From: JAWXUE01 sp044432925
GTDB lineage: Bacteria; Bacillota_I; Bacilli_A; Acholeplasmatales; Anaeroplasmataceae
DNA length: 48,032 nt
Direction of reading: 5' to 3'
Assembly (NCBI GenBank): GCA_044432925.1
Contig: JAWXUE010000006.1
Span: forward strand, 1 to 48,032
Shown here piece by piece: positions 9,113 to 18,123 of the stretch. The stretch's first letter is position 1; the number at the start of each line of letters is the position of its first letter. The position numbers and the translations under genes are program-made. The notes beneath the pieces were generated by a model. It saw only the letters and a list, made by a program, of their open reading frames with translations, was not told where the DNA came from and made no database searches.

Positions 9113-9912
9113 TATAATCCTCCTAGATATTTTAAGAATAATAAGTTATTAACTAACGTTATACTTAAATATTTTATATTAGCAGATTCAGCCTCAGGAT
9201 AATCTTTCCAACCTGATTCACGTTCCCATATTTCTAGTGAATTAGTATTGTTTAATAAATATTCTTTTTGTTTAATAAATTCATCTTTATAAATATTTAA
9301 CAAATAATCTGTATTACTAAAAATTAGTTTATGCATTTGTTTATCATTTAAAACTAATTTAGTATCAGTTATTATTTTATTTTTTAATAATTCATTATTA
9401 TATAAACACTCTACTTTTTTAAAATAATATATTTGATTTAATGAAGGAGTATTAATTGTTAAATATTCTTTAATTAAGTTATTTAATTTTGTTTCATAAG
9501 TTTTATTTTTTGTATATTTAAATATATAAGCGTATGTAATAGCTTCTAATTCTAAATAATATTTGTTTTCTTTAAATAATTCACTACATGGTTTATTCTT
9601 ATTTGTTTTATGAAAATAACTAAATTCTTTTTGTTTTTTTAAAAAAGAAATAATTTCTTCTACTATATCATCATACTCAAAATAATCTAATGTAAATAAA
9701 ATATCTAAGTAATAAATACAAGCAGCAAGTGTTGATGTATTATTTAAATTATCAGGATTAATATTACTAACCCCACCATCTTCATTTAGGTATAATGTTA
9801 GGGCTAAGATGCAGTCATTTTTATCTTCTTGTAAAAAGTGATAATTAAACAAACTTACTTCTAAGTCTCTTGCTTTATTAACTATAAAATTTTCATATTT
9901 TTTAAAATCCAT
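9112..9912 (-). CDS. Unknown alpha-helical protein
   Basis: I do not recognise this 266-residue protein. It is hydrophilic, without signal peptide or membrane segment, and is predicted to be mostly helical. A stretch around residues 44-72 (YLNEDGGVSNINPDNLNN, then LAACIYYLDIL) and a later WERESGWKDYPEAES recall the spacing of alpha/alpha-barrel enzymes, but this is too weak to name a family. It is first in an operon with the acyl-ACP thioesterase and M18 peptidase, has an AGGAAGTAGGGG ribosome site, and its own promoter within the recQ 3' end. Confidence 0.75.
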   Translation of the reverse strand: MDFKKYENFIVNKARDLEVSLFNYHFLQEDKNDCILALTLYLNEDGGVSNINPDNLNNTSTLAACIYYLDILFTLDYFEYDDIVEEIISFLKKQKEFSYFHKTNKNKPCSELFKENKYYLELEAITYAYIFKYTKNKTYETKLNNLIKEYLTINTPSLNQIYYFKKVECLYNNELLKNKIITDTKLVLNDKQMHKLIFSNTDYLLNIYKDEFIKQKEYLLNNTNSLEIWERESGWKDYPEAESANIKYLSITLVNNLLFLKYLGGL

Positions 9913-9936
9913 AAAATCCCCTACTTCCTAAGTACA

Positions 9937-9964
9937 ATTATATCTTATATACCGAATTTTTCAA
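9937..9964 (-). promoter_or_regulatory. Promoter of the thioesterase operon
   Basis: On the minus strand, TTGAAA (9964-9959), 16 bases, then TATAAT (9942-9937). It starts inside the last codons of recQ, and no terminator separates the units, so read-through from recQ is also possible. Confidence 0.6.
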
Positions 9965-11414
9965 GATTTTCTTTAACTTTACTACTATTTTTTTTAGGAT
10001 TTAAATATATTATTTCTATTATTTTATTTTTATTTAAATTTAGTTTTTTTAATTGTTTTTCTAAATCTTTATTATAAATTAAACTTACTTTATATCTATT
10101 TTCTTTTAAAAATAATTTATATTTTGAATATTTATTTTTTAATAAATTAAGATGTTCTTCTAATAAAAAATAATTGTTATTAGAAATATTATAATTTTCT
10201 TTAATGTTATCAAAATCTAATAATATTTTTGAAACATCTATTAAAGGATTACTTTTTAAACAATTAATACATTTATAACATTTATTAGACTTTTCACTAA
10301 AATAACTTTTCATTGCTACTTCTAAACATTCTTTAGTATTAATATACTTTTTTAAACTTTCTATTTCTTTTGTTTTTTTCGTTTTAACAGCTTTATCTGT
10401 TAATAAGTCTCTTTGATAGTAATGCACTTTAAAATCATTTATATCAAATAATATAATACATTTAGAAGATAAATTATCTCTACCTGCTCGTCCTGCTTCT
10501 TGATAATAATCTTCAATAGAACTAGAAACCTCATAATGTATTACATACCTAACATTACTTTTATTAATACCCATACCAAATGCATTAGTAGCAATAATTA
10601 AATCAATCTTACCTTTTATAAAATCATCTTGGTTTTTAGTTCTTTGTTCTTGGTCTAATCTTCCATGATATTTAGTTACTTTATATCCATTTAATAAATT
10701 ATATAAATTTTCTACACATTTAACTGTACTACAGTAAATTATTTTAACACCATCTAAATTTAAATATTTCTTTAATACTTCTAATTTATTATTTGTTTTA
10801 ATAATACTAAACATTAAATTATTTCTAGATAAACTTGTTTGAAATAAATTATATTTATTTAAAGAAAGTGTTTCTACTATTTTATTTAATGTATATTTAG
10901 TAGAGGTAGCTGTAAAACAACCTATAGGTACATTAAATAATTTAGTAAAATTACTTATTCTTTGATAAGAGTTTCTAAATACACTTCCCCAAGTTTGTAT
11001 ACAATGTGCTTCATCGATAATAATATATGATAATTTTATTTTTTTTACTTTTTCTAAAAATAATTTATTTTCTAATCTTTCAGGAGATAAATATAAAAAT
11101 TTATATTCACTTAGATTATTATAAATATCATCTATTTGTTTTTTATCCATAGTAGAATTAACTAGTGTTGCTTTTATATTCATCTTCTTTATTTCATATA
11201 CTTGATCACTCATTAAAGAAATTAATGGAGTTATAACAATACATAAACCTTCTTTTAATAAAGATGGTATTTGAAAACAAACACTTTTCCCACCACCTGT
11301 AGGCAGGATAGCTATTGTATTTTCATTATTAACTAAAGAAGTAATTATATCAGCTTGATTACTTCTATAACTATCATAACCGTAATAATGTTTTAAAGCT
11401 TCATATATATTCAT
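9945..11414 (-). CDS. recQ: RecQ-family ATP-dependent DNA helicase, short form
   Basis: This superfamily 2 3'-5' helicase for recombination and repair has motif I ILPTGGGKS, motif II IIDEAHCIQTWG, motif III FTATST, motif V IIATNAFGMGINKSNVRYV and motif VI QEAGRAGRD. A Cys cluster (CLEVAM...CYKCINC, about 365-390) forms the RecQ zinc site. The protein ends at 489 residues without an HRDC domain and with only a reduced region where the winged helix would be. The loop after the DEAH box reads TWGSVFRNSY, where RecQ proteins usually have SQWGHDFRP-Y. The ribosome site is a weak GGTGA. Confidence 0.88.
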   Translation of the reverse strand: MNIYEALKHYYGYDSYRSNQADIITSLVNNENTIAILPTGGGKSVCFQIPSLLKEGLCIVITPLISLMSDQVYEIKKMNIKATLVNSTMDKKQIDDIYNNLSEYKFLYLSPERLENKLFLEKVKKIKLSYIIIDEAHCIQTWGSVFRNSYQRISNFTKLFNVPIGCFTATSTKYTLNKIVETLSLNKYNLFQTSLSRNNLMFSIIKTNNKLEVLKKYLNLDGVKIIYCSTVKCVENLYNLLNGYKVTKYHGRLDQEQRTKNQDDFIKGKIDLIIATNAFGMGINKSNVRYVIHYEVSSSIEDYYQEAGRAGRDNLSSKCIILFDINDFKVHYYQRDLLTDKAVKTKKTKEIESLKKYINTKECLEVAMKSYFSEKSNKCYKCINCLKSNPLIDVSKILLDFDNIKENYNISNNNYFLLEEHLNLLKNKYSKYKLFLKENRYKVSLIYNKDLEKQLKKLNLNKNKIIEIIYLNPKKNSSKVKENLEKFGI

Positions 11415-11449
11415 AGAATCACCATATACATTGTTACTAAATAAATAAA

Positions 11450-11479
11450 AAATACTCTACAAAATATTGTAAAGTATTT
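11450..11479 (-). terminator. Terminator of the LysM gene
   Basis: The arms AAATACT/AGTATTT plus TACAA/TTGTA (11450-11462 and 11467-11479) form a 13-pair stem with one wobble on the minus strand and a 4-base loop, followed by a T run. It separates the LysM gene from recQ. Confidence 0.75.
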
Positions 11480-11485
11480 ATATAA

Positions 11486-11953
11486 TTATATTTTTCTAAT
11501 GAATTTCTCATTATATTTAGGGATAACATTACCTCTATAAGAAGATTGATAAACGTTGTTGTTTAAAGGTTTATTTATTTCTTCTTGTTTAATTTCTTCT
11601 GGTTTTATCTCAATAATATCTTCAGTAATTTCTTCATTATTAATTTCTTTTGTTTCAACAACATCAACATTATCTTCTATGATTTCTATTTTAACTTCTT
11701 CTTTATTTACTTTTTCATTATCATTTAAAAATTTTTCAAATGATGGATAATAATCATCTATAAAAGCTTCTGATTCTTCTAATGTTTCAATTGTATCTTT
11801 TGATATTAATGGAATTTTTAATTTCATTCCACTCTTAAGATGAGAGAAATCTGTAATATGTAAATTATTAGAAATCAAATCACTTTTTAAAATACGATAA
11901 GAATCTGTTATCTTATCAACAGTTTCACCTGTTTTAACTATATGTATAAGCAT
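11486..11953 (-). CDS. LysM-domain protein without signal peptide
   Basis: An N-terminal LysM domain covers residues 1-50 (IVKTGETVDKITDSY, ISNNLH, GMKLKIP). It is followed by a Glu-rich low-complexity stretch (about 60-130, EEVKIE, KEINNEE and similar units) and a basic end SYRGNVIPKYNEKFIRKI. LysM binds N-acetylglucosamine polymers such as peptidoglycan, yet no secretion signal is seen. Such cytosolic LysM proteins are known among spore-coat assembly factors; applying that here is speculation. It is divergently transcribed from the large coiled-coil gene. Confidence 0.82.
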   Translation of the reverse strand: MLIHIVKTGETVDKITDSYRILKSDLISNNLHITDFSHLKSGMKLKIPLISKDTIETLEESEAFIDDYYPSFEKFLNDNEKVNKEEVKIEIIEDNVDVVETKEINNEEITEDIIEIKPEEIKQEEINKPLNNNVYQSSYRGNVIPKYNEKFIRKI

Positions 11954-12005
11954 TATATCACCATTTAATTATATGCTTCTACTATTATAATAATACCTAT
12001 TTTAA

Positions 12006-12034
12006 TTGTTTTTAAAGTGTTTTTATTATATAAT
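12006..12034 (+). promoter_or_regulatory. Promoter of the coiled-coil gene
   Basis: TTGTTT (12006-12011), 17 bases, then perfect TATAAT (12029-12034). The ribosome site AAGGAG follows at 12054-12059. Confidence 0.65.
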
Positions 12035-12068
12035 ATATAATAGAATTTTAATGAAGGAGTTGAATATT

Positions 12069-15000
12069 ATGGATGAATTACTGATTAATAAAATCTTATA
12101 TAATCTTAAAGAATTTAATGAAGAATTAAATATACCTAGAGAAAAAGTAGTCGCATTAAATGCTTATAACGAACAATTCATAAATAGTGTTTTCCTTCAT
12201 GACAATGTACTTCATGATGATGAGGTTGAATATTATACTAAACTTAAAAGTATATTAGATGTTATAGAACAGAAAAAAAGAACTTCTAATGCTCTTTTAG
12301 AAAAAGAAATGAGAAAAAATGATTTATTATTTGATGAAAGATTTAACGTAAGTAAAGAAATATATGATAATGAAATAAGAACTATCACTAAAGGAATGGA
12401 TGAGTTATCTTCTTCTTTTGAAAAAAGTATTAGTAGTATAACAAATGCTTCTTATTATAAAAATCTAGATATTATTCAAACTAATAAACAATATGATATT
12501 TATTTAAAAAATATAAAAGATAACTATTTAGAAAAAATTAATTACTTCTTCTTACTTCAAGAGGATGAAATATTTTCAATTGATAGTGAAGAAAAAGCTA
12601 GTTATATAGAACTAGAAAATACTTTAGAAAAAATTAATGATATATTTAATTCTGAAGTTGAAGTTATAAAAAAAGAAAAATTAGAAAATTATGCTGAAAT
12701 ACAAAAAGAAAAGTTTAATAAAGAAAAAATATTATTAAATCAAAAAATAGAATTAAATAAAAAACTAGATGTTGTCTCTAATGAATTTAAGGAAAAAATA
12801 ACTAAGTTAGTAATTCCTTATAAGAGTCACGTTGAATATTTAACAGAACAAATTCAAATTTTAAGTAATGCTGTTAAAGAAAAAGAAATTGAAATATTAG
12901 ATGAATTTAAATTAAGTTTAGAAGACATTGATAAAGAATTAGAATTACATAAACAAGATACTAATGAAGAAAAAGAAGATTTAACTTTAAAAAATGTATT
13001 CAATTTACCTAAAAGATTAAGCGAATTAGATAATAAAAATTTATTATTTAACGAACAAATGCGTACAGAAAAATTAAATTTAGATACTATTAAATCTTTT
13101 AAAGTTAAAAAGATATATTTAGAATTTGAATCTAAAAAAAATATTTTAAATAAAAAAATAGAGTTAACTAATTTCAAAATAAAAAATTTAGAAACTATTA
13201 GTTCTTTTGAGGAATATTTAGATTTAATTAAAATAAGACATGAAACAGATTTAGAAGAAATGGCTATTAAAAATGAATTAGATAACATTAAACAAGCTAA
13301 TTATTTATTAGAAGATAATGATCGTGCTAATATTGAATATTATAATACAATTCATGAATATCAACTTAAATTGCATAAAGATGCTACTGATTATAATTCA
13401 ATGTTATATCAAAAAATGAAAGATAATATTCGTACTTTAAAAACACTAGATATAGAAAAAAATTTAATTTTAAAAAATTATAATATTGAATTAAATAATT
13501 TACTAAGATTGAAATTAGAATGTTCTTCTTCTTTAATTAAAGCTGATGAAGAGTTTGAAATAAATAAACAAAGAAGTCTTACTGAATTAAATAAAAAAAC
13601 TTTATCACAAGATATCCAATTAGCTAATAAACAAAATTCTCTTCAAAAGAAATTAATTACTTTAGAAAAAGAATTCTTTGAGCATAATATAATTAATGCT
13701 GAACGTTCTAAATTAGAAGATCAAATTTATAGAATATTTGAAGATAGATTTGCTATTGAAAGAAAATTATACGAATTATATTTAAATGATTTAATTCAAG
13801 TAATTGATATATTTAACTCTTATTTAATTAAATACAACACACTAACTAGATGTAGCAATAAAAATATTGCCTTAACTACTTTTGATTATTTACTTGGTTA
13901 TTTAAAAGATGCTTTACAAAAATCTATTGATAAAATAATTAAAGTTACTACAGATAGAATTAATTTTGAGGGGACTATTAACTTTCAATATGAGTTAAAT
14001 AAACTTATTTCTGAAAGAGAGCAAATAGATACTGCTTTTAATACTTCTAACTCTAAAATGGAAGAAACTATTGAAAACTATAAAAAAACAATTATTTTAT
14101 ATAATAAGAAAATTAAAAAAGTTGAAGGCGAAATATATAAATCAGAAAATACTTTAATATTAAGAAATATGGAATTAGCAAGAACTGATTCTAAAAATAC
14201 TACTTCTATTGATAAAGTAAATTTAGATATATTAATATTAAAAGAAGCTATTGTTAATTATAGAAAAGAACAAAAAAATTATAATGAAGCTATTTTAAAA
14301 AATAATAAATCTATTGTAGATTTAGAAAAATCTATAAATAAGAATGTTAAAAAATATAATAAGAATAGTGCTAATATTGATAATCAATTAGAGACTATTG
14401 AAAAAAGACATAAGTTAGAATCAAGTGTTTATTATAAATTTATTGATAAAGTTAATGCATTAGCAAAAACTTTTGATACACCTGTAGAAAAAAATGAAAT
14501 TGAAGAATCAATTTATAAATATTATAAAAAATATACTTCTACTATTACAACAAATATTAATGAATTTAAAATTAATTATATGGATACATTAATTAACAGT
14601 TTATATAACCGTCATGAAGTTTTACTTGCTAATTCAGTTGTTAAGAGTGAAGAGCGAAAATATGAGATAAAAGAGTTATATGACTTACAAAATAAAACAG
14701 CTTGTGCTACTTATAATGATGAAATTTCAGAAATAGAGAAAAGAATAGAAAAATTACATTTAATAAATGATACTAATTTAAAAGAAAATGTAATTAATCA
14801 TAAAGAGAAATGCTCTATTATAAAAAATAAAGCAAAAAATATTGAGATAAATATAACACGTAATAAAGCTCAGTTACTATATGATATCGATACTTTTGCT
14901 GAGAATATTAATTATCATAATAATTTAAACTTGACTTCTATTTCACAATTTAAAAGTAATAGAAAAGGATTATCAAAAGAATATTATAAACACAGCGAAG

Positions 15001-15344
15001 AGTTAACTGAAGAAAGACATACTAGAAAACTAAGTATTGATATTATTCATAATAATGCTGTTGAAAGTTTAAAAATAAGTTATAAAAATTTAGTAAAAGA
15101 TAAAATTACTAATTATAAAAAGAAAGATAGTGCATACCATAATCAAATTACAGAATGTAAAATTGAATTAAACAATAAACTATTAGAGTTTGATGCTTTT
15201 ATAAGTACTAATAAAATAGAACTTACAATAGCTAATGTTAATTTAGACAAAGCATTAGAAAATTCTCTTCATTTAATTAAGAAAAGATCTCAATCTAAAA
15301 TTAATAAAGAAAATAAAAAATTCAATAAAAAAATTAATAACTAG
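12069..15344 (+). CDS. Giant coiled-coil protein of unknown function
   Basis: No family is recognised. The 1091-residue protein is the largest in the window and is dominated by Lys, Glu, Asn, Ile and Leu in heptad-like runs from end to end. I see no signal peptide, membrane segment, Walker A or other catalytic motif. The last residues are very basic (KINKENKKFNKKINN). This looks like a long rod, as in cytoskeletal or chromosome-scaffold proteins, but an SMC-type ATPase head is absent. I chose the ATG at 12069, 9 bases after AAGGAG; a longer in-frame start at 12006 falls on the promoter -35 box. It is monocistronic, with a terminator at the stop codon. Confidence 0.85.
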   Translation: MDELLINKILYNLKEFNEELNIPREKVVALNAYNEQFINSVFLHDNVLHDDEVEYYTKLKSILDVIEQKKRTSNALLEKEMRKNDLLFDERFNVSKEIYDNEIRTITKGMDELSSSFEKSISSITNASYYKNLDIIQTNKQYDIYLKNIKDNYLEKINYFFLLQEDEIFSIDSEEKASYIELENTLEKINDIFNSEVEVIKKEKLENYAEIQKEKFNKEKILLNQKIELNKKLDVVSNEFKEKITKLVIPYKSHVEYLTEQIQILSNAVKEKEIEILDEFKLSLEDIDKELELHKQDTNEEKEDLTLKNVFNLPKRLSELDNKNLLFNEQMRTEKLNLDTIKSFKVKKIYLEFESKKNILNKKIELTNFKIKNLETISSFEEYLDLIKIRHETDLEEMAIKNELDNIKQANYLLEDNDRANIEYYNTIHEYQLKLHKDATDYNSMLYQKMKDNIRTLKTLDIEKNLILKNYNIELNNLLRLKLECSSSLIKADEEFEINKQRSLTELNKKTLSQDIQLANKQNSLQKKLITLEKEFFEHNIINAERSKLEDQIYRIFEDRFAIERKLYELYLNDLIQVIDIFNSYLIKYNTLTRCSNKNIALTTFDYLLGYLKDALQKSIDKIIKVTTDRINFEGTINFQYELNKLISEREQIDTAFNTSNSKMEETIENYKKTIILYNKKIKKVEGEIYKSENTLILRNMELARTDSKNTTSIDKVNLDILILKEAIVNYRKEQKNYNEAILKNNKSIVDLEKSINKNVKKYNKNSANIDNQLETIEKRHKLESSVYYKFIDKVNALAKTFDTPVEKNEIEESIYKYYKKYTSTITTNINEFKINYMDTLINSLYNRHEVLLANSVVKSEERKYEIKELYDLQNKTACATYNDEISEIEKRIEKLHLINDTNLKENVINHKEKCSIIKNKAKNIEINITRNKAQLLYDIDTFAENINYHNNLNLTSISQFKSNRKGLSKEYYKHSEELTEERHTRKLSIDIIHNNAVESLKISYKNLVKDKITNYKKKDSAYHNQITECKIELNNKLLEFDAFISTNKIELTIANVNLDKALENSLHLIKKRSQSKINKENKKFNKKINN

Positions 15345-15367
15345 AGTATTCACTTCTCTAGTCATTT
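15340..15367 (+). terminator. Terminator of the coiled-coil gene
   Basis: ACTAGAG (15340-15346) pairs with CTCTAGT (15356-15362) around a 9-base loop, followed by CATTTTT. The stem starts within the stop codon region. Confidence 0.75.
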
Positions 15368-15382
15368 TTAACAATTTGTTAA
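15368..15382. promoter_or_regulatory. Dyad TTAAC-N5-GTTAA, copy 1
   Basis: A perfect inverted repeat with 5-base arms and a 5-base spacer, 135 bp upstream of the XRE gene. An identical-arm copy lies at 15410-15424, centre to centre 42 bp. It is a candidate operator for the adjacent regulator. Confidence 0.45.
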
Positions 15383-15409
15383 CTTTCAATTAAATGAGTT
15401 TCTTATTTA

Positions 15410-15424
15410 TTAACTCAGTGTTAA
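15410..15424. promoter_or_regulatory. Dyad TTAAC-N5-GTTAA, copy 2
   Basis: It has the same arms and spacer length as the copy at 15368-15382, with different spacer bases. The 42-bp phase is close to four helical turns, so two bound dimers would sit on one face of the DNA. A third half-match (TTAAC at 15471-15475) lies closer to the gene. Confidence 0.45.
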
Positions 15425-15441
15425 AAACTTGTATTTAGAGT

Positions 15442-15458
15442 AAATAAATCATTTATTT
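15442..15458. promoter_or_regulatory. Perfect 17-base palindrome
   Basis: AAATAAAT, a central C, then ATTTATTT. It lies between the paired dyads and the XRE gene. Given the AT richness it could be chance, but the position suits promoter control. Confidence 0.3.
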
Positions 15459-15516
15459 TTCAATTATATATTAACTATTTAATATATAATTTGTTTGAAA
15501 TAGGGGGTATATGTGT

Positions 15517-15819
15517 ATGGATGCTAAAACAAGAGTTGCTGAGAATATTAAAAAATATTTAGTTATGCAGGGGAAAAGTCAAGTTGACTTAGCAAGACAT
15601 TTAGGTTTAACAAAAGCAGCAATAACAAATTGGATTAAAGGTACTACTTCTCCGGATATAAATAATATATCTGAAATTTGTAATTACTTAGATATATCAG
15701 TTAATGATTTATTTGGTACTTATGATGAGAAATATTTATCTGTTGAAGAAAAGATATTTGTTACTAAATATAGAGAAACTGATTTTAGAAATGCAATTAA
15801 TAAACTATTAGAAAAATAA
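15517..15819 (+). CDS. XRE-family helix-turn-helix transcriptional regulator
   Basis: The protein is 100 residues. A Cro/CI-type helix-turn-helix occupies about residues 6-63: QVDLARHLGLTKAAITNWIKG is the two-helix core, followed by TSPDINNISEICNYLDISVNDLFG. A short helical tail of about 35 residues may dimerise. I prefer the ATG at 15517 because the AGGGGG site ends 9 bases before it; the ATG at 15511 would leave only 3 bases. Dyads at 15368 and 15410 suggest self-regulation. No toxin or prophage gene is next to it. Confidence 0.88.
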   Translation: MDAKTRVAENIKKYLVMQGKSQVDLARHLGLTKAAITNWIKGTTSPDINNISEICNYLDISVNDLFGTYDEKYLSVEEKIFVTKYRETDFRNAINKLLEK

Positions 15820-15820
15820 A

Positions 15821-15856
15821 AAAATGTTAGAACAATATATTTTGTTCTAACATTTT
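15821..15856. terminator. Strong bidirectional terminator
   Basis: A perfect 15-base stem, AAAATGTTAGAACAA (15821-15835) with TTGTTCTAACATTTT (15842-15856) and a 6-base loop, flanked by A and T runs. It separates the convergent XRE and nitroreductase genes. Confidence 0.9.
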
Positions 15857-15859
15857 TTA

Positions 15860-16369
15860 TTATTTATATTTGTTATAAAATACTTTATTATCTAATGGTT
15901 TAGGTACTGTACCTTTTTCACCATCTTCATATCCTAATGCTATTAAAGAAACAGGCATTATATGTGAAGGTAAATCAAATAAATTTGTTACGCCGTTACT
16001 ACGTGTTTCATCAGGAGCAAGAGCACACCAAACAGCACCTAATTGCATATGTTCTGCTTGAAGTAATATGTTTTGTGTAACTGCACTACAATCACAATAA
16101 ATATAATCATTATTATTACATACTTCTTTATTTCCTAAAACAATAATAGCAGCTGGAGCTTCTTTTAACATTTGTGCATATTTATGAAACTCAGTAATTT
16201 TTAATAATAAATCTTTATCTGTAACAACAATAAATTCCCAAGGTTGTCTATTGTGTGCACTAGGTGCTTTACTACCTGCTAGCACTAATAAATCTAATTG
16301 TTCTTTTGATAATTCTTTAGATAAATATTTTCTTATACTTCTTCTTTGTTCAATCTCTTTTAATAACAT
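15860..16369 (-). CDS. Nitroreductase-family FMN oxidoreductase
   Basis: At 169 residues this is a small nitroreductase-fold flavoenzyme. Family features are RRSIRKY near residue 9 (FMN phosphate contact), the APSAHNRQPWEFIVV block around 36-50, the central CDCSAVTQNILLQAEHMQLGAVWCA helix region and the C-terminal LIALGYEDGE. It uses NAD(P)H to reduce nitro-, quinone- or flavin-type compounds; the natural substrate is unknown. It follows the heterodimeric ABC exporter genes by 2 bases, so it is the third gene of that operon, perhaps part of a detoxification unit. Confidence 0.88.
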   Translation of the reverse strand: MLLKEIEQRRSIRKYLSKELSKEQLDLLVLAGSKAPSAHNRQPWEFIVVTDKDLLLKITEFHKYAQMLKEAPAAIIVLGNKEVCNNNDYIYCDCSAVTQNILLQAEHMQLGAVWCALAPDETRSNGVTNLFDLPSHIMPVSLIALGYEDGEKGTVPKPLDNKVFYNKYK

Positions 16370-16371
16370 AA

Positions 16372-18123
16372 TTAATTCCCCTTATTTTTATATTGTAATT
16401 CATATAAATTAAAATATAGTCCTTTATTTAATAATAACTCTTCATGACTACCCATCTCTTTAACTTCACCTTTATGTAATACAATTATTTTATCAGAATG
16501 TACTACAGTAGATAGACGATGTGCTACTATTAGCATTGTACCTAAAGTTTTCATTTTTTCTAAAGACTTTTGAATTAATACTTCTGTATGAGTATCTATA
16601 TTAGATGTAGCCTCATCTAATATCATAATCTTAGGTCTAGTTATTATCGTCCTAGCAAAACTTATTAATTGACGTTCTCCTGCTGAGAAATTGTTTCCTC
16701 TTTCTTTTACTTGGAATTCTAATTTATTAGGTAATTCATTTATTGTATTAGTTAAGTTCACTTCTTGAATAGCTTGATTAATTTGTTCTTCTGTAAAAGA
16801 TTCATCACGCATTGTAATATTATCTTTAATTGAACCACTAAATAAAAATACATCTTGTAACATTTGTCCTACATGTCTTCTTAAAGAAGCTATTTTAATT
16901 TTAGATATATCTATACCATCAATTAAAATTTGTCCTGAGTTTATTTCGTAGTTTCTAATTACTAATGCTAAAATAGTAGTTTTACCTGCTCCTGTTGCAC
17001 CAACGAATGCAACTTGTTCTTTAGGTTTAATATGAAAAGAAACATCTTTTAATATAGGTACTCCTTCTATATAAGAAAAACATACATTTTTAAATTCTAT
17101 TTCTCCTTTGAAATCATCTAATTCTATAGCATCAATATCATCTAGGATATCAATTGGTGTATCGATCATTTCAAATAGTCTTTCTGATGCTGATAAACTT
17201 GATTGTAATAAATTAAACTGTACAGCAAGTGTTTGAATAGGTGAGAAGAATTTATCTAATAAACCATAAAATGTAACAAATAAACTTACACTTAATACAC
17301 CTGATATTATATCAGTTACACCTGTAGTTATTATAAGAATATTAGCAGTTACTAATAAAACATAAATAGATGGTCTAAATACACCAAAAATTAATATTTC
17401 TTTTATTTGAGAATTATTTATATTTTTATTTCTTTGTTGAAAATTATTTAATATTTTTTCTTCTTGATTAAACATTTGTGTTAATTTCATACCTGATAAG
17501 TTCTCAGATAAAAAAGCATTCATATTAGAAATATCTTTTCTTACTACTCTATAAGCTTTTCTACTAAAGTATCTAAATGTAACAGTTAGTACAATTAATA
17601 TAGGAGCTAAAATCATCATTATAGATGCCATTTTAACATTTATAAAAAACATAAAACAAACTGTACCTAAAAATAGTGCTGATGCTTTAATTAAATTTAT
17701 AAATACATTTGTAACTAAATCATTTAAAGCATTTGTATCACTTGTAACTCTTGTTACTAATCGTCCTACTGGTTCTTTATTTATTTGAGCAATACTTAAA
17801 CTCTCAATATGAGAAAATACATCATTTCTAATTTTAAAGATTATTTTTTGTCCTGATTTTTGTACAACCATTATACTAAAATAATATATTAAAGTTGATA
17901 TGATTAATAAAATAAATCCCATAACAACGAGATATAATATCTTTTGAAACACTATTGTTTCTTTAAATAATTCTTCTATTACTAACCCATTTAATAAAGG
18001 CATACATAACTCTACAACAACAGCTACTAAAGATAACATAATAGCAATTAATAATTGTAATCTAACACCTTTTGTATAACTAAATATTCTAAATAAAAGT
18101 GAGCTATCTGATTGTTTATTCAT
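16372..18123 (-). CDS. Heterodimeric ABC exporter, subunit with complete catalytic Glu
   Basis: This 583-residue half-transporter has six membrane segments and a C-terminal ATPase. Walker A is GATGAGKTT, the signature is the divergent FSAGERQ, and Walker B MILDEATSNID keeps the catalytic Glu. Its partner upstream has the canonical signature but Asp in place of that Glu. Together they form one degenerate and one working ATP site, as in TM287/288- and BmrCD-type multidrug exporters. I chose the ATG at 18123, which overlaps the partner's stop by 8 bases and follows GAAGGTG. The longer TTG start lies within that ribosome site. Confidence 0.9.
   Translation of the reverse strand: MNKQSDSSLLFRIFSYTKGVRLQLLIAIMLSLVAVVVELCMPLLNGLVIEELFKETIVFQKILYLVVMGFILLIISTLIYYFSIMVVQKSGQKIIFKIRNDVFSHIESLSIAQINKEPVGRLVTRVTSDTNALNDLVTNVFINLIKASALFLGTVCFMFFINVKMASIMMILAPILIVLTVTFRYFSRKAYRVVRKDISNMNAFLSENLSGMKLTQMFNQEEKILNNFQQRNKNINNSQIKEILIFGVFRPSIYVLLVTANILIITTGVTDIISGVLSVSLFVTFYGLLDKFFSPIQTLAVQFNLLQSSLSASERLFEMIDTPIDILDDIDAIELDDFKGEIEFKNVCFSYIEGVPILKDVSFHIKPKEQVAFVGATGAGKTTILALVIRNYEINSGQILIDGIDISKIKIASLRRHVGQMLQDVFLFSGSIKDNITMRDESFTEEQINQAIQEVNLTNTINELPNKLEFQVKERGNNFSAGERQLISFARTIITRPKIMILDEATSNIDTHTEVLIQKSLEKMKTLGTMLIVAHRLSTVVHSDKIIVLHKGEVKEMGSHEELLLNKGLYFNLYELQYKNKGN

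Noticed and set aside
11556..11750. 64-residue plus-strand ORF opposite the LysM gene
   Set aside because: It is the shadow of the Glu-rich stretch, giving Ser/Ile repeats; no ribosome site.
12854..13288. 144-residue minus-strand ORF inside the coiled-coil gene
   Set aside because: It is an opposite-strand shadow of a low-complexity Lys/Glu-rich gene; composition is Ser/Leu/Phe/Lys-rich and no ribosome site precedes it.
15471..15485. Third copy of the TTAAC-N5-GTTAA dyad
   Set aside because: Only the left arm matches; the right arm reads AATAT.
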